From: an uncultured Acetatifactor sp.
GTDB lineage: Bacteria; Bacillota; Clostridia; Lachnospirales; Lachnospiraceae
Length of the DNA: 22,247 bases
Assembly: GCA_934433135.1 (NCBI GenBank)
Contig: CAKRZO010000035.1
Location: 1-22,247, forward strand
Direction of reading: 5' to 3'
Both the position numbers and the translations under genes were made by a program. Below the pieces are notes generated by a model. It saw only the letters and a program-made list of their open reading frames with translations. It did no database searches and was not told the origin of the DNA. Below, one piece after another: positions 7,166 through 14,760 of the stretch; position 1 is the first letter of the stretch, and every line of letters begins with the position of its first letter.

Positions 7166-7990
7166 TTACCGCGGCATATATTTGCAGAATCCGTATTCCA
7201 TTTCCCAGAGAATATCTCCGGTCTTGGGTACGTCATCCAACTCTCCGGCACCCGTGTTCTTGCCCGTACCGGCGGAACTGCTCTTAGAAGTGCCGGTCGG
7301 TTTGACAGACGGATGATCCTTCAGATACTGATCAATTGCACCTGCCGGCGCATACATCAATCCGTATGCGGAAAACTTATCCGTTTCAAAGGTAATCGTC
7401 TTAGGATCGCTGTCCAAATCCTTTAAAACCGTAATCTGTCCGTTGTGCACACGCACCATGGCAAATTCTCTTTCCTCATAATCCACGATAACGGAATATT
7501 CGTTGCCGTCCTTACTGGACTTATCCGGGATTCCCGCAATCAGGGTTACCTTTTTTGCTGCATCATGCACCGGTGCAAATGCGGAAACTTCGTACCGGAA
7601 TAACTGTACATCCAGCATGGCAACCAAGGTTCCGTTCATGTCCTGCGCTACCTGATCCGCCGCTTTTCTTTCATCGCTGTTCCAGTCAAAGGAATTGATG
7701 TAAAGAACCGGTTCGTATCCCTTTTTCTTATCGTCCTGTGTGATTCTGGTTGCTTCTTCCATCTGTGCCGCGGTAGATTTGCTTACCATACCCAGAATAT
7801 TGCCTGCATGGTAATTGGTGGCAATGGTTCTGTAAAAGGTTTCGTTGGTTCCCCTGACGGCACTGTCAAAGGTACTTTCGTCTTTTACTTCCGCTCTGGT
7901 TGCCGTGGAAAAACACATACTGCTTACCGCAAAAGCAGCAAGTGCAAACAGAACAGATACTTTTTTCCATCCGTTTTTCCATTGTCTCAT
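7166..7990 (-). CDS. secreted protein with a VPKTGD sorting-like motif but no membrane anchor
   Basis: The protein has 274 residues. A signal peptide covers about 1-33 (KKVSVLFALAAFAVSSM, then TRAEV). The central domain of about 200 residues ends in a segment (ITFETDKFSAYGLMYAP) common at the end of repeats in secreted Lachnospiraceae proteins. A Ser/Thr/Gly-rich linker leads to DDVPKTGD at about 252-259, a variant of the LPXTG sortase signal. The motif should be followed by a hydrophobic helix and a basic tail, but only 15 residues (ILWEMEYGFCKYMPR) follow. The other two frames do not encode a helix either. It may be released rather than anchored, or the anchor was lost when the convergent regulator gene came to lie 12 bases away. 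The start ATG has AGGAGG upstream. The domain function is not recognised. Confidence 0.8.
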   Translation of the reverse strand: MRQWKNGWKKVSVLFALAAFAVSSMCFSTATRAEVKDESTFDSAVRGTNETFYRTIATNYHAGNILGMVSKSTAAQMEEATRITQDDKKKGYEPVLYINSFDWNSDERKAADQVAQDMNGTLVAMLDVQLFRYEVSAFAPVHDAAKKVTLIAGIPDKSSKDGNEYSVIVDYEEREFAMVRVHNGQITVLKDLDSDPKTITFETDKFSAYGLMYAPAGAIDQYLKDHPSVKPTGTSKSSSAGTGKNTGAGELDDVPKTGDILWEMEYGFCKYMPR

Positions 7991-8043
7991 AGAATAAAAA
8001 ACCTCCTGTCTTTTAAAAATATTCGCTTCTGATCTATAACTCT

Positions 8044-8073
8044 ATGTTACTCTCTGATCACTGTTACTGTCAA
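8044..8073 (-). promoter_or_regulatory. SigA-type promoter of the VPKTGD secreted protein
   Basis: The minus strand carries TTGACA (8073-8068), 18 bases, then TAACAT (8049-8044). The gene starts about 55 bases downstream. Confidence 0.55.
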
Positions 8074-8089
8074 CAGCTTTTTCCAAAAC

Positions 8090-8118
8090 TTGATTTTTTG
8101 AGATAAATGTATTACACT
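8090..8118 (+). promoter_or_regulatory. SigA-type promoter of the acyl-CoA thioesterase
   Basis: TTGATT (8090-8095), 17 bases and TACACT (8113-8118) precede the start codon at 8150. It is back to back with the minus-strand promoter at 8044-8073. Confidence 0.5.
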
Positions 8119-8149
8119 TAAAAGTACTTAAAAAGAAAGGATAACAAAA

Positions 8150-8620
8150 ATGACTCCCAAAAAAGTTTCAGACTCCATCACAGAGCAGCTTCATGTTATT
8201 ATTTACCCGGATATCAACGGCTTCGGGCGGCTTTTCGGCGGCAGACTTCTTGCTTGGATCGACGAAGTTGCCGGAGCTACCGCAAGGCGCCATTGCGGCC
8301 GCAACGCCACTACGGTAGCTATTGACAATCTGCATTTTAAATCCGGCGCCTATTTAAATGATATTATTGTCCTGATCGGCAAAGTTACCCACGTGGGGCG
8401 TACTTCCATGGAAGTACGGGTAGACACCTATAAAGAAGACCCTGACGGAACACGTCATTCTATTAACCGTGCTTATTTCGTAATGGTGGCCATGGGCGAA
8501 GATGGGAAGCCCACTCCTGTTCCGCCGCTTATTCTGGAAAATGAAGGTGAGCAAATGGAGTGGGATAATGCAGAAAAAAGGCGGAATCTGCGTCTTCAAA
8601 GGCGCCATGAAGGATTCTGA
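8150..8620 (+). CDS. hotdog-fold acyl-CoA thioesterase
   Basis: The protein has 156 residues, the usual length of single-hotdog bacterial acyl-CoA thioesterases of the YciA/BACH type, which hydrolyse acyl-CoA to free acid and CoA in the cytosol. The family core is visible: a strand with a Gly-rich turn (GFGRLFGGRLLAWIDEVAGA, residues about 24-43, with the catalytic-type Asp in WIDEVA), then VAIDNLHFKSGAYLNDIIVL and a conserved VGRTSMEVRV strand. The ATG has AAAGGA nine bases upstream and its own promoter. It is convergent with the GH25 gene, 18 bases apart. The chain-length preference cannot be told from sequence. Confidence 0.88.
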   Translation: MTPKKVSDSITEQLHVIIYPDINGFGRLFGGRLLAWIDEVAGATARRHCGRNATTVAIDNLHFKSGAYLNDIIVLIGKVTHVGRTSMEVRVDTYKEDPDGTRHSINRAYFVMVAMGEDGKPTPVPPLILENEGEQMEWDNAEKRRNLRLQRRHEGF

Positions 8621-8638
8621 TCCCTTTTTTACGATTCA

Positions 8639-9853
8639 TCAATCCCAGTTTTCAAAACTGATATTTAAATCTACGGGAGAAGAAATTCCTTTCACCCTTC
8701 CCTGCTCTGAGTACTGCCAGATTTTATAATCGTAAGGATAATACATGTCTGCCCCATAATGTGCAAGCCACTTATCATATTCTTCCAGTTGTGTAAGATC
8801 CAACACGGAAAAAGCAACTTCCAGATTCAGATAAACCATGGGCCGGTACCCTGCTTCCTTTACCGTATCGCAGAAAAGCTTTGCCAGATTGGTTCTGTCC
8901 TGAATACTTAAGCTGCTTGTCCGGGAGTCCTTTACTTTCTCGCCGTCAAATACAACCGGTCCGGTGATTCGGTAAGGAGCAATGGCATCCAGTACAAACC
9001 GCGCTTCTTCCAATGCTTCCTCTTCGCTCACGGCATGGGAATAAAAGTAAATTCCCACTTTGATTCCGTTACTCAGAGCATTTGTCACGTTATTTACAAA
9101 CTGCTCATCCGCTACCAGCTTGCCGGTTCCGTATCCCCGCAGTCCCGCACGAATAATGGCGAATTCCACTCCATCGGAAGCGACCTGTTCCCAGTCGATT
9201 TCTCCCTGATGATAGGAAACGTCGATACCCTTTCTGGAAATGACTTCCTCTCCGACGGCATATTCCAGTTCCCCGTTTTCTTTCTGAATTAAATTCTCCT
9301 GCCGATAGGTATTTTTCTTAAGGCTGTCATCTATGGGGAAAAAACGGATTTTTCCTCCGGTGGCCACCACCACATCCTGTGGGTAAAATGGCCTTAACGC
9401 TTTCGCCACAGCCTGTCCATTGGTCAAATTTTCTTTGATGCCATCCAGAATTTCCTTCTCTTTCGCCTGCGCTGCCTCCTTAGCGGCCTCCTGTACAATT
9501 TTCTCCACTTCCGCTCCGGAATAATCTTCCTTTTGTGCGACAAAGTTAACCGGCTGCACTTCCTTTGCATCGCTTCCGCCGGCATCCTTGTCTTTCCAGA
9601 TAACCATTGCCGCATAAACAACCAAAAGAACGCAGGCGCAGATTCCAAGCCCCAAAACGAAAAGTCTCCCCGCCTTCTCCCGCTTTCTCATCTGCATGGC
9701 CTTCTTTTTCCGCATCTGTCCTGTCTGGTTCTTTGCTTGTGTACTTTTTGTTCTTCTGCCGGTTTCTTCCTCTATACCGCTTTCTTTTCCTTCGATTTCC
9801 TCGTTTTTCTCAATTTCTTCCGATCCCTCTTTCGTCCTGATTTCTTCCGTCAT
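8639..9853 (-). CDS. membrane-anchored GH25 muramidase (lysozyme family)
   Basis: The protein has 404 residues. An acidic then strongly basic cytoplasmic stretch (1-62) precedes one membrane helix (about 63-86), so the enzyme is tethered outside. A Glu/Lys/Ala-rich helical stalk (about 105-145) follows. The GH25 barrel runs from about 208 to the end, with D211 in GIDVSYHQG, the catalytic pair D303 and E305 in VVFDGE, and the closing KIWQYSEQGRVKGI and PVDLN. GH25 enzymes cut the N-acetylmuramic acid beta-1,4 bond of peptidoglycan. The ATG at 9853 has GAGGG five bases upstream; a GTG at 9865 overlaps that site. It lies on the same strand and downstream of the spoIIA operon. A sporulation role such as septal or cortex wall turnover is possible but unproven. 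Confidence 0.9.
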   Translation of the reverse strand: MTEEIRTKEGSEEIEKNEEIEGKESGIEEETGRRTKSTQAKNQTGQMRKKKAMQMRKREKAGRLFVLGLGICACVLLVVYAAMVIWKDKDAGGSDAKEVQPVNFVAQKEDYSGAEVEKIVQEAAKEAAQAKEKEILDGIKENLTNGQAVAKALRPFYPQDVVVATGGKIRFFPIDDSLKKNTYRQENLIQKENGELEYAVGEEVISRKGIDVSYHQGEIDWEQVASDGVEFAIIRAGLRGYGTGKLVADEQFVNNVTNALSNGIKVGIYFYSHAVSEEEALEEARFVLDAIAPYRITGPVVFDGEKVKDSRTSSLSIQDRTNLAKLFCDTVKEAGYRPMVYLNLEVAFSVLDLTQLEEYDKWLAHYGADMYYPYDYKIWQYSEQGRVKGISSPVDLNISFENWD

Positions 9854-9907
9854 TGTTTCCCTCACTTTCGTATCTACTCTGCTTTCTCTTTTGTGTACTA
9901 TGTTGAT

Positions 9908-9960
9908 AACAATTCAGACACAACAATCGCAATATCGCATCTAATCCTCTTGTACCGCAT
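9908..9960. repeat. repeat family A, eroded half copy
   Basis: TAACAATTCAGACA (9908-9921) differs by one base from the family A arm. The following bases (ATCGCAATATCGCATCT, then a CTTGTACCGCATTCC-like stretch) resemble the interior of the copy at 4578-4694. No right arm is seen. It lies upstream of the GH25 gene. Confidence 0.5.
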
Positions 9961-10022
9961 TCCATGCTGTAATCCACAGTTTACTCTCATTCTTTACTAT
10001 AACGGATTTTTTCAAAGAAGGG

Positions 10023-10061
10023 AAGTCCTTAACCTGCGACTTCATAAAGAATTAAGGATTT
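10023..10061. terminator. hairpin after sigF
   Basis: AAGTCCTTAA (10023-10032) pairs with TTAAGGATTT (10052-10061) over 10 bases with one G-U type mismatch. It starts 9 bases after the sigF stop codon. On the minus strand the following bases are only moderately T-rich (CTTCCCTTCTTT), so termination may be partial. The same 217-base gap otherwise holds the family A remnant and no gene. Confidence 0.45.
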
Positions 10062-10070
10062 CTTTTTCCA

Positions 10071-10826
10071 TCACCCTGCCATTTCCCTTAAGCGCAGCAG
10101 AATCTTTTTCTCCATCCTGCTTACCTGCACCTGGCTAATTCCCAGGATTTGTGCAATCTGTGTCTGCGTCTTGTTCTGAAAATAGCGCATCGTGATCAAT
10201 TCCCTTTCTTTTCCGGAAAGACTATCCAAAAGTTCCTCCAGAAGCATATGGTTTAAAAGTTTTTCTTTTTCCGCATCCTCCGGGGAGAATGCACTGCTTC
10301 CCACTCCGGCACGTTCCCCCCGAACCACCTTATCTACAAGAAACATTTCGCTTCCGTCGTCCTGCCCCACCGAAGCATAAATGCTTTCCACTTCGCTTCC
10401 CGCTTCCATCGCCATTACGATTTCTTCCGCCGTCAGCCCGGACTCTTTTGCAATTTCCTGCAAAGCCGGTTCCCTTCCCAGTATATTCTGAAGACGTTGT
10501 CTGGTTACTTTCACTTTCATGCCGTTTTCTTTCAGGGTTCTGGATACTTTCACCAAACCGTCATCTCTTAAAAAGCGCTTAATTTCTCCTGTTATCATCG
10601 GAACTGCATAGGTGGAAAATTTCACATTCAGCTTTAAATTAAACTTATCAATGGATTTCATCAATCCGATGACCCCGATCTGAAACAGGTCCTCCAGGTC
10701 ATATCCTCTTCCGGCAAAACGCCTGACAATGGAATGTACCAGTCCCAGATTTTTTTCGATCAGTACTGTTCTTGCATTTTTATCTCCCGCTTGTGATCTG
10801 GCAATAAGCACTGACGTCTCTTCCAT
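10071..10826 (-). CDS. sigF: RNA polymerase sporulation sigma factor SigF
   Basis: The protein has 251 residues and is of the sigma-70 SigF/SigB/SigG group. Region 2 (about 25-95) contains NLGLVHSIVRRFAGRGYDLEDLFQIGVIGLMKSID and FSTYAVPMITGEIKRFLRDDG. Region 3 spans about 105-150. The region 4 helix-turn-helix (about 195-250) contains SGKERELITMRYFQNKTQTQIAQILGISQVQVSR. SigF is the first forespore-specific sigma factor. The order spoIIAA-spoIIAB-sigF identifies it and separates it from SigG. The ATG follows the spoIIAB stop by 3 bases with GAGGA upstream, which suggests translational coupling. It is regulated by the anti-sigma factor SpoIIAB encoded just before it. Confidence 0.95.
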   Translation of the reverse strand: MEETSVLIARSQAGDKNARTVLIEKNLGLVHSIVRRFAGRGYDLEDLFQIGVIGLMKSIDKFNLKLNVKFSTYAVPMITGEIKRFLRDDGLVKVSRTLKENGMKVKVTRQRLQNILGREPALQEIAKESGLTAEEIVMAMEAGSEVESIYASVGQDDGSEMFLVDKVVRGERAGVGSSAFSPEDAEKEKLLNHMLLEELLDSLSGKERELITMRYFQNKTQTQIAQILGISQVQVSRMEKKILLRLREMAG

Positions 10827-10829
10827 AAC

Positions 10830-11357
10830 TCAGTCCTCACGATACAGAAAAGAGCCTGTTCCCAGTTTTTTTCTCATAAGAACCCTGGTACCTTCTCCCA
10901 CTGTGCTTTCCACCTTAAGTTCATCCATAAAAGCCTCCATAAAGGCAAATCCCATACCTGACCGGTTCAACTCCGGCTTTGTGGTAAAAAGAGGTTCCAT
11001 TGCTTTGGGAATATCCTCTATCCCTTTTCCTTTATCTTCTACTTCTATATGTAAACAGTCTGCCTGGATCGTGCAGTGAACTCTTACTTTTCCGTATCCG
11101 ATTTTCGTATCTTCTATTTGGACGCACTCTTCCTCTCCCGGCTTCTTTTCCCCGCCCCAATTTTCATAACCATGAATAATGGCATTGGTGACCGCTTCAC
11201 TGACCGCTGTCTTAATGTCCGAAATCTCTTCCAGCGTAGGATTCAAGGAAGAAACAAAGGCTGCCACTGCCACACGTGCAAATCCTTCATTGCTGGATAT
11301 TGCATCAAAAATCAATTCCATTTCATTATCATTCATCGTTGCATTCTGCTTCTGCAT
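10830..11357 (-). CDS. spoIIAB: anti-sigma F factor and serine kinase SpoIIAB
   Basis: The protein has 175 residues, longer than the roughly 145 usual for the family. The extra length is mainly an insertion around residues 68-85 (EKKPGEEECVQIEDTK). The GHKL ATPase motifs are clear: the N-box EAVTNAIIHGYEN, G1 DKGKGIED, and G2 RSGMGFAFMEAFMD. SpoIIAB holds SigF inactive before septation and phosphorylates SpoIIAA. It begins 3 bases after the spoIIAA stop codon. Two in-frame ATGs (residues 1 and 8) make the exact start uncertain by seven codons. Confidence 0.95.
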   Translation of the reverse strand: MQKQNATMNDNEMELIFDAISSNEGFARVAVAAFVSSLNPTLEEISDIKTAVSEAVTNAIIHGYENWGGEKKPGEEECVQIEDTKIGYGKVRVHCTIQADCLHIEVEDKGKGIEDIPKAMEPLFTTKPELNRSGMGFAFMEAFMDELKVESTVGEGTRVLMRKKLGTGSFLYRED

Positions 11358-11360
11358 TTT

Positions 11361-11669
11361 CTATTCCTCCACAATCTCCACTATTTTCTCCATCCCTGCC
11401 AGGTATAATGCTCTTTTGATCTGCCTGTCCGCATGTACCACATATACTTTTCCGCCGAAACAGGCTATTTTCTTATATCTCCCCAGAATGATGCCGATTC
11501 CGGAAGAATCCATAAACCGGGTGTCTGAAAAATCAAATACAATATGCTCCACTTCTTCCTTAACCAGATACCTGTCCGCCCTTTCACAAAGTTTTCCGGC
11601 TTTATGATGATCGATTTCTTCCGGAAGTCTGATCATCAGGCAATGATCCGTGACTTGAAACTGTTCCAT
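11361..11669 (-). CDS. spoIIAA: anti-anti-sigma factor SpoIIAA
   Basis: The protein has 102 residues with a STAS domain. The phosphorylation site lies in RFMDSSGIGIILGR, with S55 (D54-S55-S56) matching the regulatory serine of the family. EEIDHHKAGKL matches the conserved N-terminal part. Dephosphorylated SpoIIAA binds SpoIIAB and frees SigF in the forespore. I chose the ATG at 11669 because AAAGGA lies 8 bases upstream; an ATG at 11678 is too close to that site. The terminator of the TPR gene lies only about 55 bases upstream. I see no convincing sigma-H promoter in the gap. Confidence 0.95.
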   Translation of the reverse strand: MEQFQVTDHCLMIRLPEEIDHHKAGKLCERADRYLVKEEVEHIVFDFSDTRFMDSSGIGIILGRYKKIACFGGKVYVVHADRQIKRALYLAGMEKIVEIVEE

Positions 11670-11723
11670 ACTTTTCATCCTTTCCTTTTGTTCACAGCAG
11701 TTTGTAATCCGTATTTTGGACGC

Positions 11724-11758
11724 AAAAAACCCGCAGTTGTCTCCTCCTGCAGGTTTTC
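11724..11758 (-). terminator. rho-independent terminator of the TPR gene
   Basis: The minus strand reads AACCTGCAG, a 10-base loop, CTGCGGGTT and then a run of Ts. The stem has a U-G wobble that pairs in the minus-strand RNA. A-runs pairing with T-runs at its base could make it work in both directions. It separates the folC/TPR operon from spoIIA. Confidence 0.85.
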
Positions 11759-11768
11759 TTTCGTATCT

Positions 11769-13175
11769 TTATTGTGATAATTCTTCCATTCGCCTTTGTG
11801 CTCTTTTTGCCCTGTCGGTTCCCGGGAAAAGTTCTATCACCTTTCCATAGGTATCCAAAGCTTCCTTTGTTTTTCCGTCCTGTCTGTAAGCCTCTCCCAG
11901 CTGATACAATGCATTTTGGTCTGTTGCATCATAAATCACTGCCTTTTCCAGGTTAAGAACCGCCTCATCAAACTGATTGTTTTTGTAAGCTTCCTGTCCT
12001 GCTTTAAAGTATTCATCCGACAGCTGAGGTCCCACTGCCGTAAGCAACGCCTGGTACAATCTTTTGAATGCATCCGATGTACCGGCAAGATCCACCTCGG
12101 ATGCAATTCCCTCCAGCTGTTCACCAGCTGCATGGACATCCTGTGTTTCCAGATAAGCTGCAGCCGCATTCAACATCCGGTCGATATCGCTTAAGACACC
12201 GTCTGTCCCGGTATAGCCGCTGATCTTTTGTTCCAGCTCCTTTTTTTCTCCCTCCAGAGATGCAATCCGGCTTTCCAGATCAGTGATCTCAGCCGTCTTG
12301 GCATCCAGCTGGCTGCCGGCCTGCGCCAGTTTCTGATTTGCTTCGCTGTTGATTCCTGCCATTTTGGCAGGTACCACCAGAAAATACATCGCCGCAAATC
12401 CAATGATGAGGCCGATTGCAATATTTAAAATTCCGGAAACCGGAATGGATCTTTGTTCCTTTACATTCACCGGCTGAATAATGATCTCATTATCACTGCG
12501 ATAACGCACCGAACCATCATTTCCGCCCTTTTTTATATTTTCCTTTCCCTGTCCGTCCGGGTTTACAACCATCTCCACTTCTTTTAAATACCGAAGCGCC
12601 ATGGTGTTATTCCGATCAATCGCCAGACATCTTTGGACTTCCCTTCCGGCCTTGTCCCACTGCTGTGCCTGGATATATAAAAGAGCCAGCAAAAGATGCG
12701 CCTTTACAAATCCGGGCATAAGAGACAATACTTTTTTCAACTGAATAATGGCCAGATCCTGACTTCCCTGCACACAATAGTGATATGCCTGATTATATTT
12801 CTTTACAGCCTGGCTGATGACATCCAGCCTGGATGCATTGGTCTGAATCAGCTCGATGTAACTGTCCGCAATGTTTTTTTCAGGCCGTATGTTCTTGCTG
12901 ATTACCCATTCACTCAGTGCCGCTACGGCTTCTCCCATTTCAAAATAGACCAATCCGAGAAGATTTCTGGCTTCGATGTTATTTTTATTGAACTTCAGGC
13001 TCTGGCGCAGGCTGTTTATCGCCCCGGACAGATCCCTGACCATAGCTCTCTCCAGTCCGTCATTATAGAACCTGTTGGAGACGTGCATGATCTTTTTATA
13101 CAAAGCTACATCAGCACCGCAGGCCGTACAGTAATCCTGCTCCGAAAGCCGGCAGCCGCATTGATAACAAAACAT
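11769..13175 (-). CDS. zinc-ribbon and TPR-repeat membrane protein
   Basis: The protein has 468 residues. An N-terminal zinc ribbon has paired cysteines (C3, C6 and C16, C19). Tetratricopeptide repeats span about 45-205 (NNIEARNLLGLVYFEMGEAVAAL, then PGFVKAHLLLALLYIQAQQWDKA). One membrane helix lies at about 247-270. A coiled coil (about 280-320, LDAKTAEITDLESRIASLE) and a second TPR set (about 385-460) make up the outer part. The architecture suggests a scaffold that binds partners on both sides of the membrane; no specific function is known to me. The ATG has AGGAGA upstream. It directly follows the 51-residue gene (10-base gap) and folC, and ends in a terminator. Confidence 0.85.
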   Translation of the reverse strand: MFCYQCGCRLSEQDYCTACGADVALYKKIMHVSNRFYNDGLERAMVRDLSGAINSLRQSLKFNKNNIEARNLLGLVYFEMGEAVAALSEWVISKNIRPEKNIADSYIELIQTNASRLDVISQAVKKYNQAYHYCVQGSQDLAIIQLKKVLSLMPGFVKAHLLLALLYIQAQQWDKAGREVQRCLAIDRNNTMALRYLKEVEMVVNPDGQGKENIKKGGNDGSVRYRSDNEIIIQPVNVKEQRSIPVSGILNIAIGLIIGFAAMYFLVVPAKMAGINSEANQKLAQAGSQLDAKTAEITDLESRIASLEGEKKELEQKISGYTGTDGVLSDIDRMLNAAAAYLETQDVHAAGEQLEGIASEVDLAGTSDAFKRLYQALLTAVGPQLSDEYFKAGQEAYKNNQFDEAVLNLEKAVIYDATDQNALYQLGEAYRQDGKTKEALDTYGKVIELFPGTDRAKRAQRRMEELSQ

Positions 13176-13185
13176 ACCGACTCTC

Positions 13186-13341
13186 CTATTCCTTCTTCTT
13201 ATCGCTTTCCTGTGCTTCCTGTATCATTTTTACCAAAAGATCCGCCATATCGGTCAGATCCTGACCATAGATCGAATCCCCTGCTTCCTCTATCTCGGGG
13301 CTGGGATGAAATTTTTTCAGTTCTTCCTCAAAATTGATCAT
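13186..13341 (-). CDS. 51-residue acidic protein overlapping folC
   Basis: The frame begins MINFEEELKKFHPSPEIEEA, has 51 codons and ends in DKKKE, then TAG. Its ATG (13341) lies inside the last codons of folC, with a 14-base overlap. The TPR gene begins 10 bases after its stop codon. That tight packing between two real genes, and the lack of stop codons in a charged helical sequence, support it. The role is unknown. It might act with the TPR protein encoded next, since the two are likely translated together. Confidence 0.75.
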   Translation of the reverse strand: MINFEEELKKFHPSPEIEEAGDSIYGQDLTDMADLLVKMIQEAQESDKKKE

Positions 13342-14674
13342 TCTTAGCCATCTCCTTTATCTCTCCTGCCAGATACAGGCTGCCTGCAATATAAATCCTT
13401 GCATCGCCCCGCACCTTTAACAGCTGTATCAACGCTTCCTTCGTTGTCCGGTAGGATTCACAGACAATCCGTGACAAGCCCCCTGTGTTTTCACACTGCC
13501 TGCAAACCATTTCCAACAGTTCTTGCACATCCAGAGCCCTTGTGCTGTGTAATCCCGTCAGTGCAATCCGGTCAAAAAGACCTGATGCGGCAATCTCTTT
13601 TATCATTGCCCGATAATCCTTATCCGCCATAACACCGAATAAAAGGATTCTTTTTCCGTCCTTCCTGTCTCTTTTTACCGTCTCCAGAAAAGCTCTGATT
13701 CCGTCTTCATTATGAGCTCCGTCTACATACACTTCCGGCAGCACTTCTTCCATCCGTCCCGGCCAGAAACTGCTCTTAAGTCCCTTTGCAATCTCCGAAG
13801 GCTCCACTTTAACCTTTCCCATCCGGTCTAAAATTTCTATGGCCTTCACTGCCAGGAGCGCATTTTCCACCTGATAAGATGCAATGGTAGGCAAAGTCAG
13901 CCGGATAGTATTATCATAGCGGTACTTGCACAAAAAATCAATGCTTTTCTCATGAAAATTTATATTTTTTCCGTCTTTTTCCGACACACGGAAGGCAGGA
14001 ATTCCAAGTTCTTCGGCTTTTTTGGTAAAAACTGCCGAAACCTGCGGCGAAGTATCCCAGAACACCACCGGTGTGTTTTCTTTCATAATTCCGGCCTTTT
14101 CTCCGGCGATCGCTTCTGTGGTATTTCCCAGATAGGCCGTATGATCCAGACTGATATGGGTGATCACGCTGATAAGCTTGGCCGCTACCGCATTCGTTGC
14201 ATCCAGGCGTCCTCCCAGTCCGGTTTCCAGAATACAGAAATCCGGCCTTTCTTCGGCAAACCAGAGCATGCCCATAAAAAAAAGATACTCAAAATAGGAA
14301 GGATGGTATCCTTCCCCTTTTGCAAGCCTCTCCCAGTCCAATTTTTCATAAATTTCAAGAAACAGTTTAAGGAAGGTATCCTTCGCGGGCATCTTCCCTT
14401 CCACAATAAAGCGTTCCCGGATATCGGTAAGGTGCGGTGATGTAAAAACCGCGACCCTTTTTCCGGCCGCTTCCAGGATACATCGCATATAGGTACAAAC
14501 GGAACCTTTTCCGTTTGTACCTGCCACATGAATCAAACTGCACTTTTGATCCGGATCCCCAAGCTTATGGAGGAAACCTTTGGTCTCCTCCATGGAATGC
14601 TTTGCCGTAAACTTCGGGATCTGATTGATATAATCCACTGCTTCCTCATAGGAAGTGATGCTTTGCTTTTCCAT
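13328..14674 (-). CDS. folC: folylpolyglutamate synthase / dihydrofolate synthase
   Basis: The protein has 448 residues, the normal length for FolC, a Mur-ligase family enzyme that adds glutamate to folates in the cytosol using ATP. The P-loop is in HVAGTNGKGSV (about 49-59), followed by FTSPHLTDIRERF. The family markers ETGLGGRLDATN, the ITHISLDHTAYLG segment and VDGAHNEDGI are all present. The ATG at 14674 has AAAGGA six bases upstream. It lies 86 bases after the valS stop and on the same strand, so it is probably cotranscribed with valS. This valS-folC order is common in Firmicutes. Confidence 0.95.
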   Translation of the reverse strand: MEKQSITSYEEAVDYINQIPKFTAKHSMEETKGFLHKLGDPDQKCSLIHVAGTNGKGSVCTYMRCILEAAGKRVAVFTSPHLTDIRERFIVEGKMPAKDTFLKLFLEIYEKLDWERLAKGEGYHPSYFEYLFFMGMLWFAEERPDFCILETGLGGRLDATNAVAAKLISVITHISLDHTAYLGNTTEAIAGEKAGIMKENTPVVFWDTSPQVSAVFTKKAEELGIPAFRVSEKDGKNINFHEKSIDFLCKYRYDNTIRLTLPTIASYQVENALLAVKAIEILDRMGKVKVEPSEIAKGLKSSFWPGRMEEVLPEVYVDGAHNEDGIRAFLETVKRDRKDGKRILLFGVMADKDYRAMIKEIAASGLFDRIALTGLHSTRALDVQELLEMVCRQCENTGGLSRIVCESYRTTKEALIQLLKVRGDARIYIAGSLYLAGEIKEMAKNDQF

Positions 14675-14760
14675 ACACGTTCCTTTTCTCTGGCTGCATT
14701 TTGATTTTTTGTAACGGCTCAGAGAAGCCTTCAAAAATTTTGTGAATGCTTCCTCTGCTT

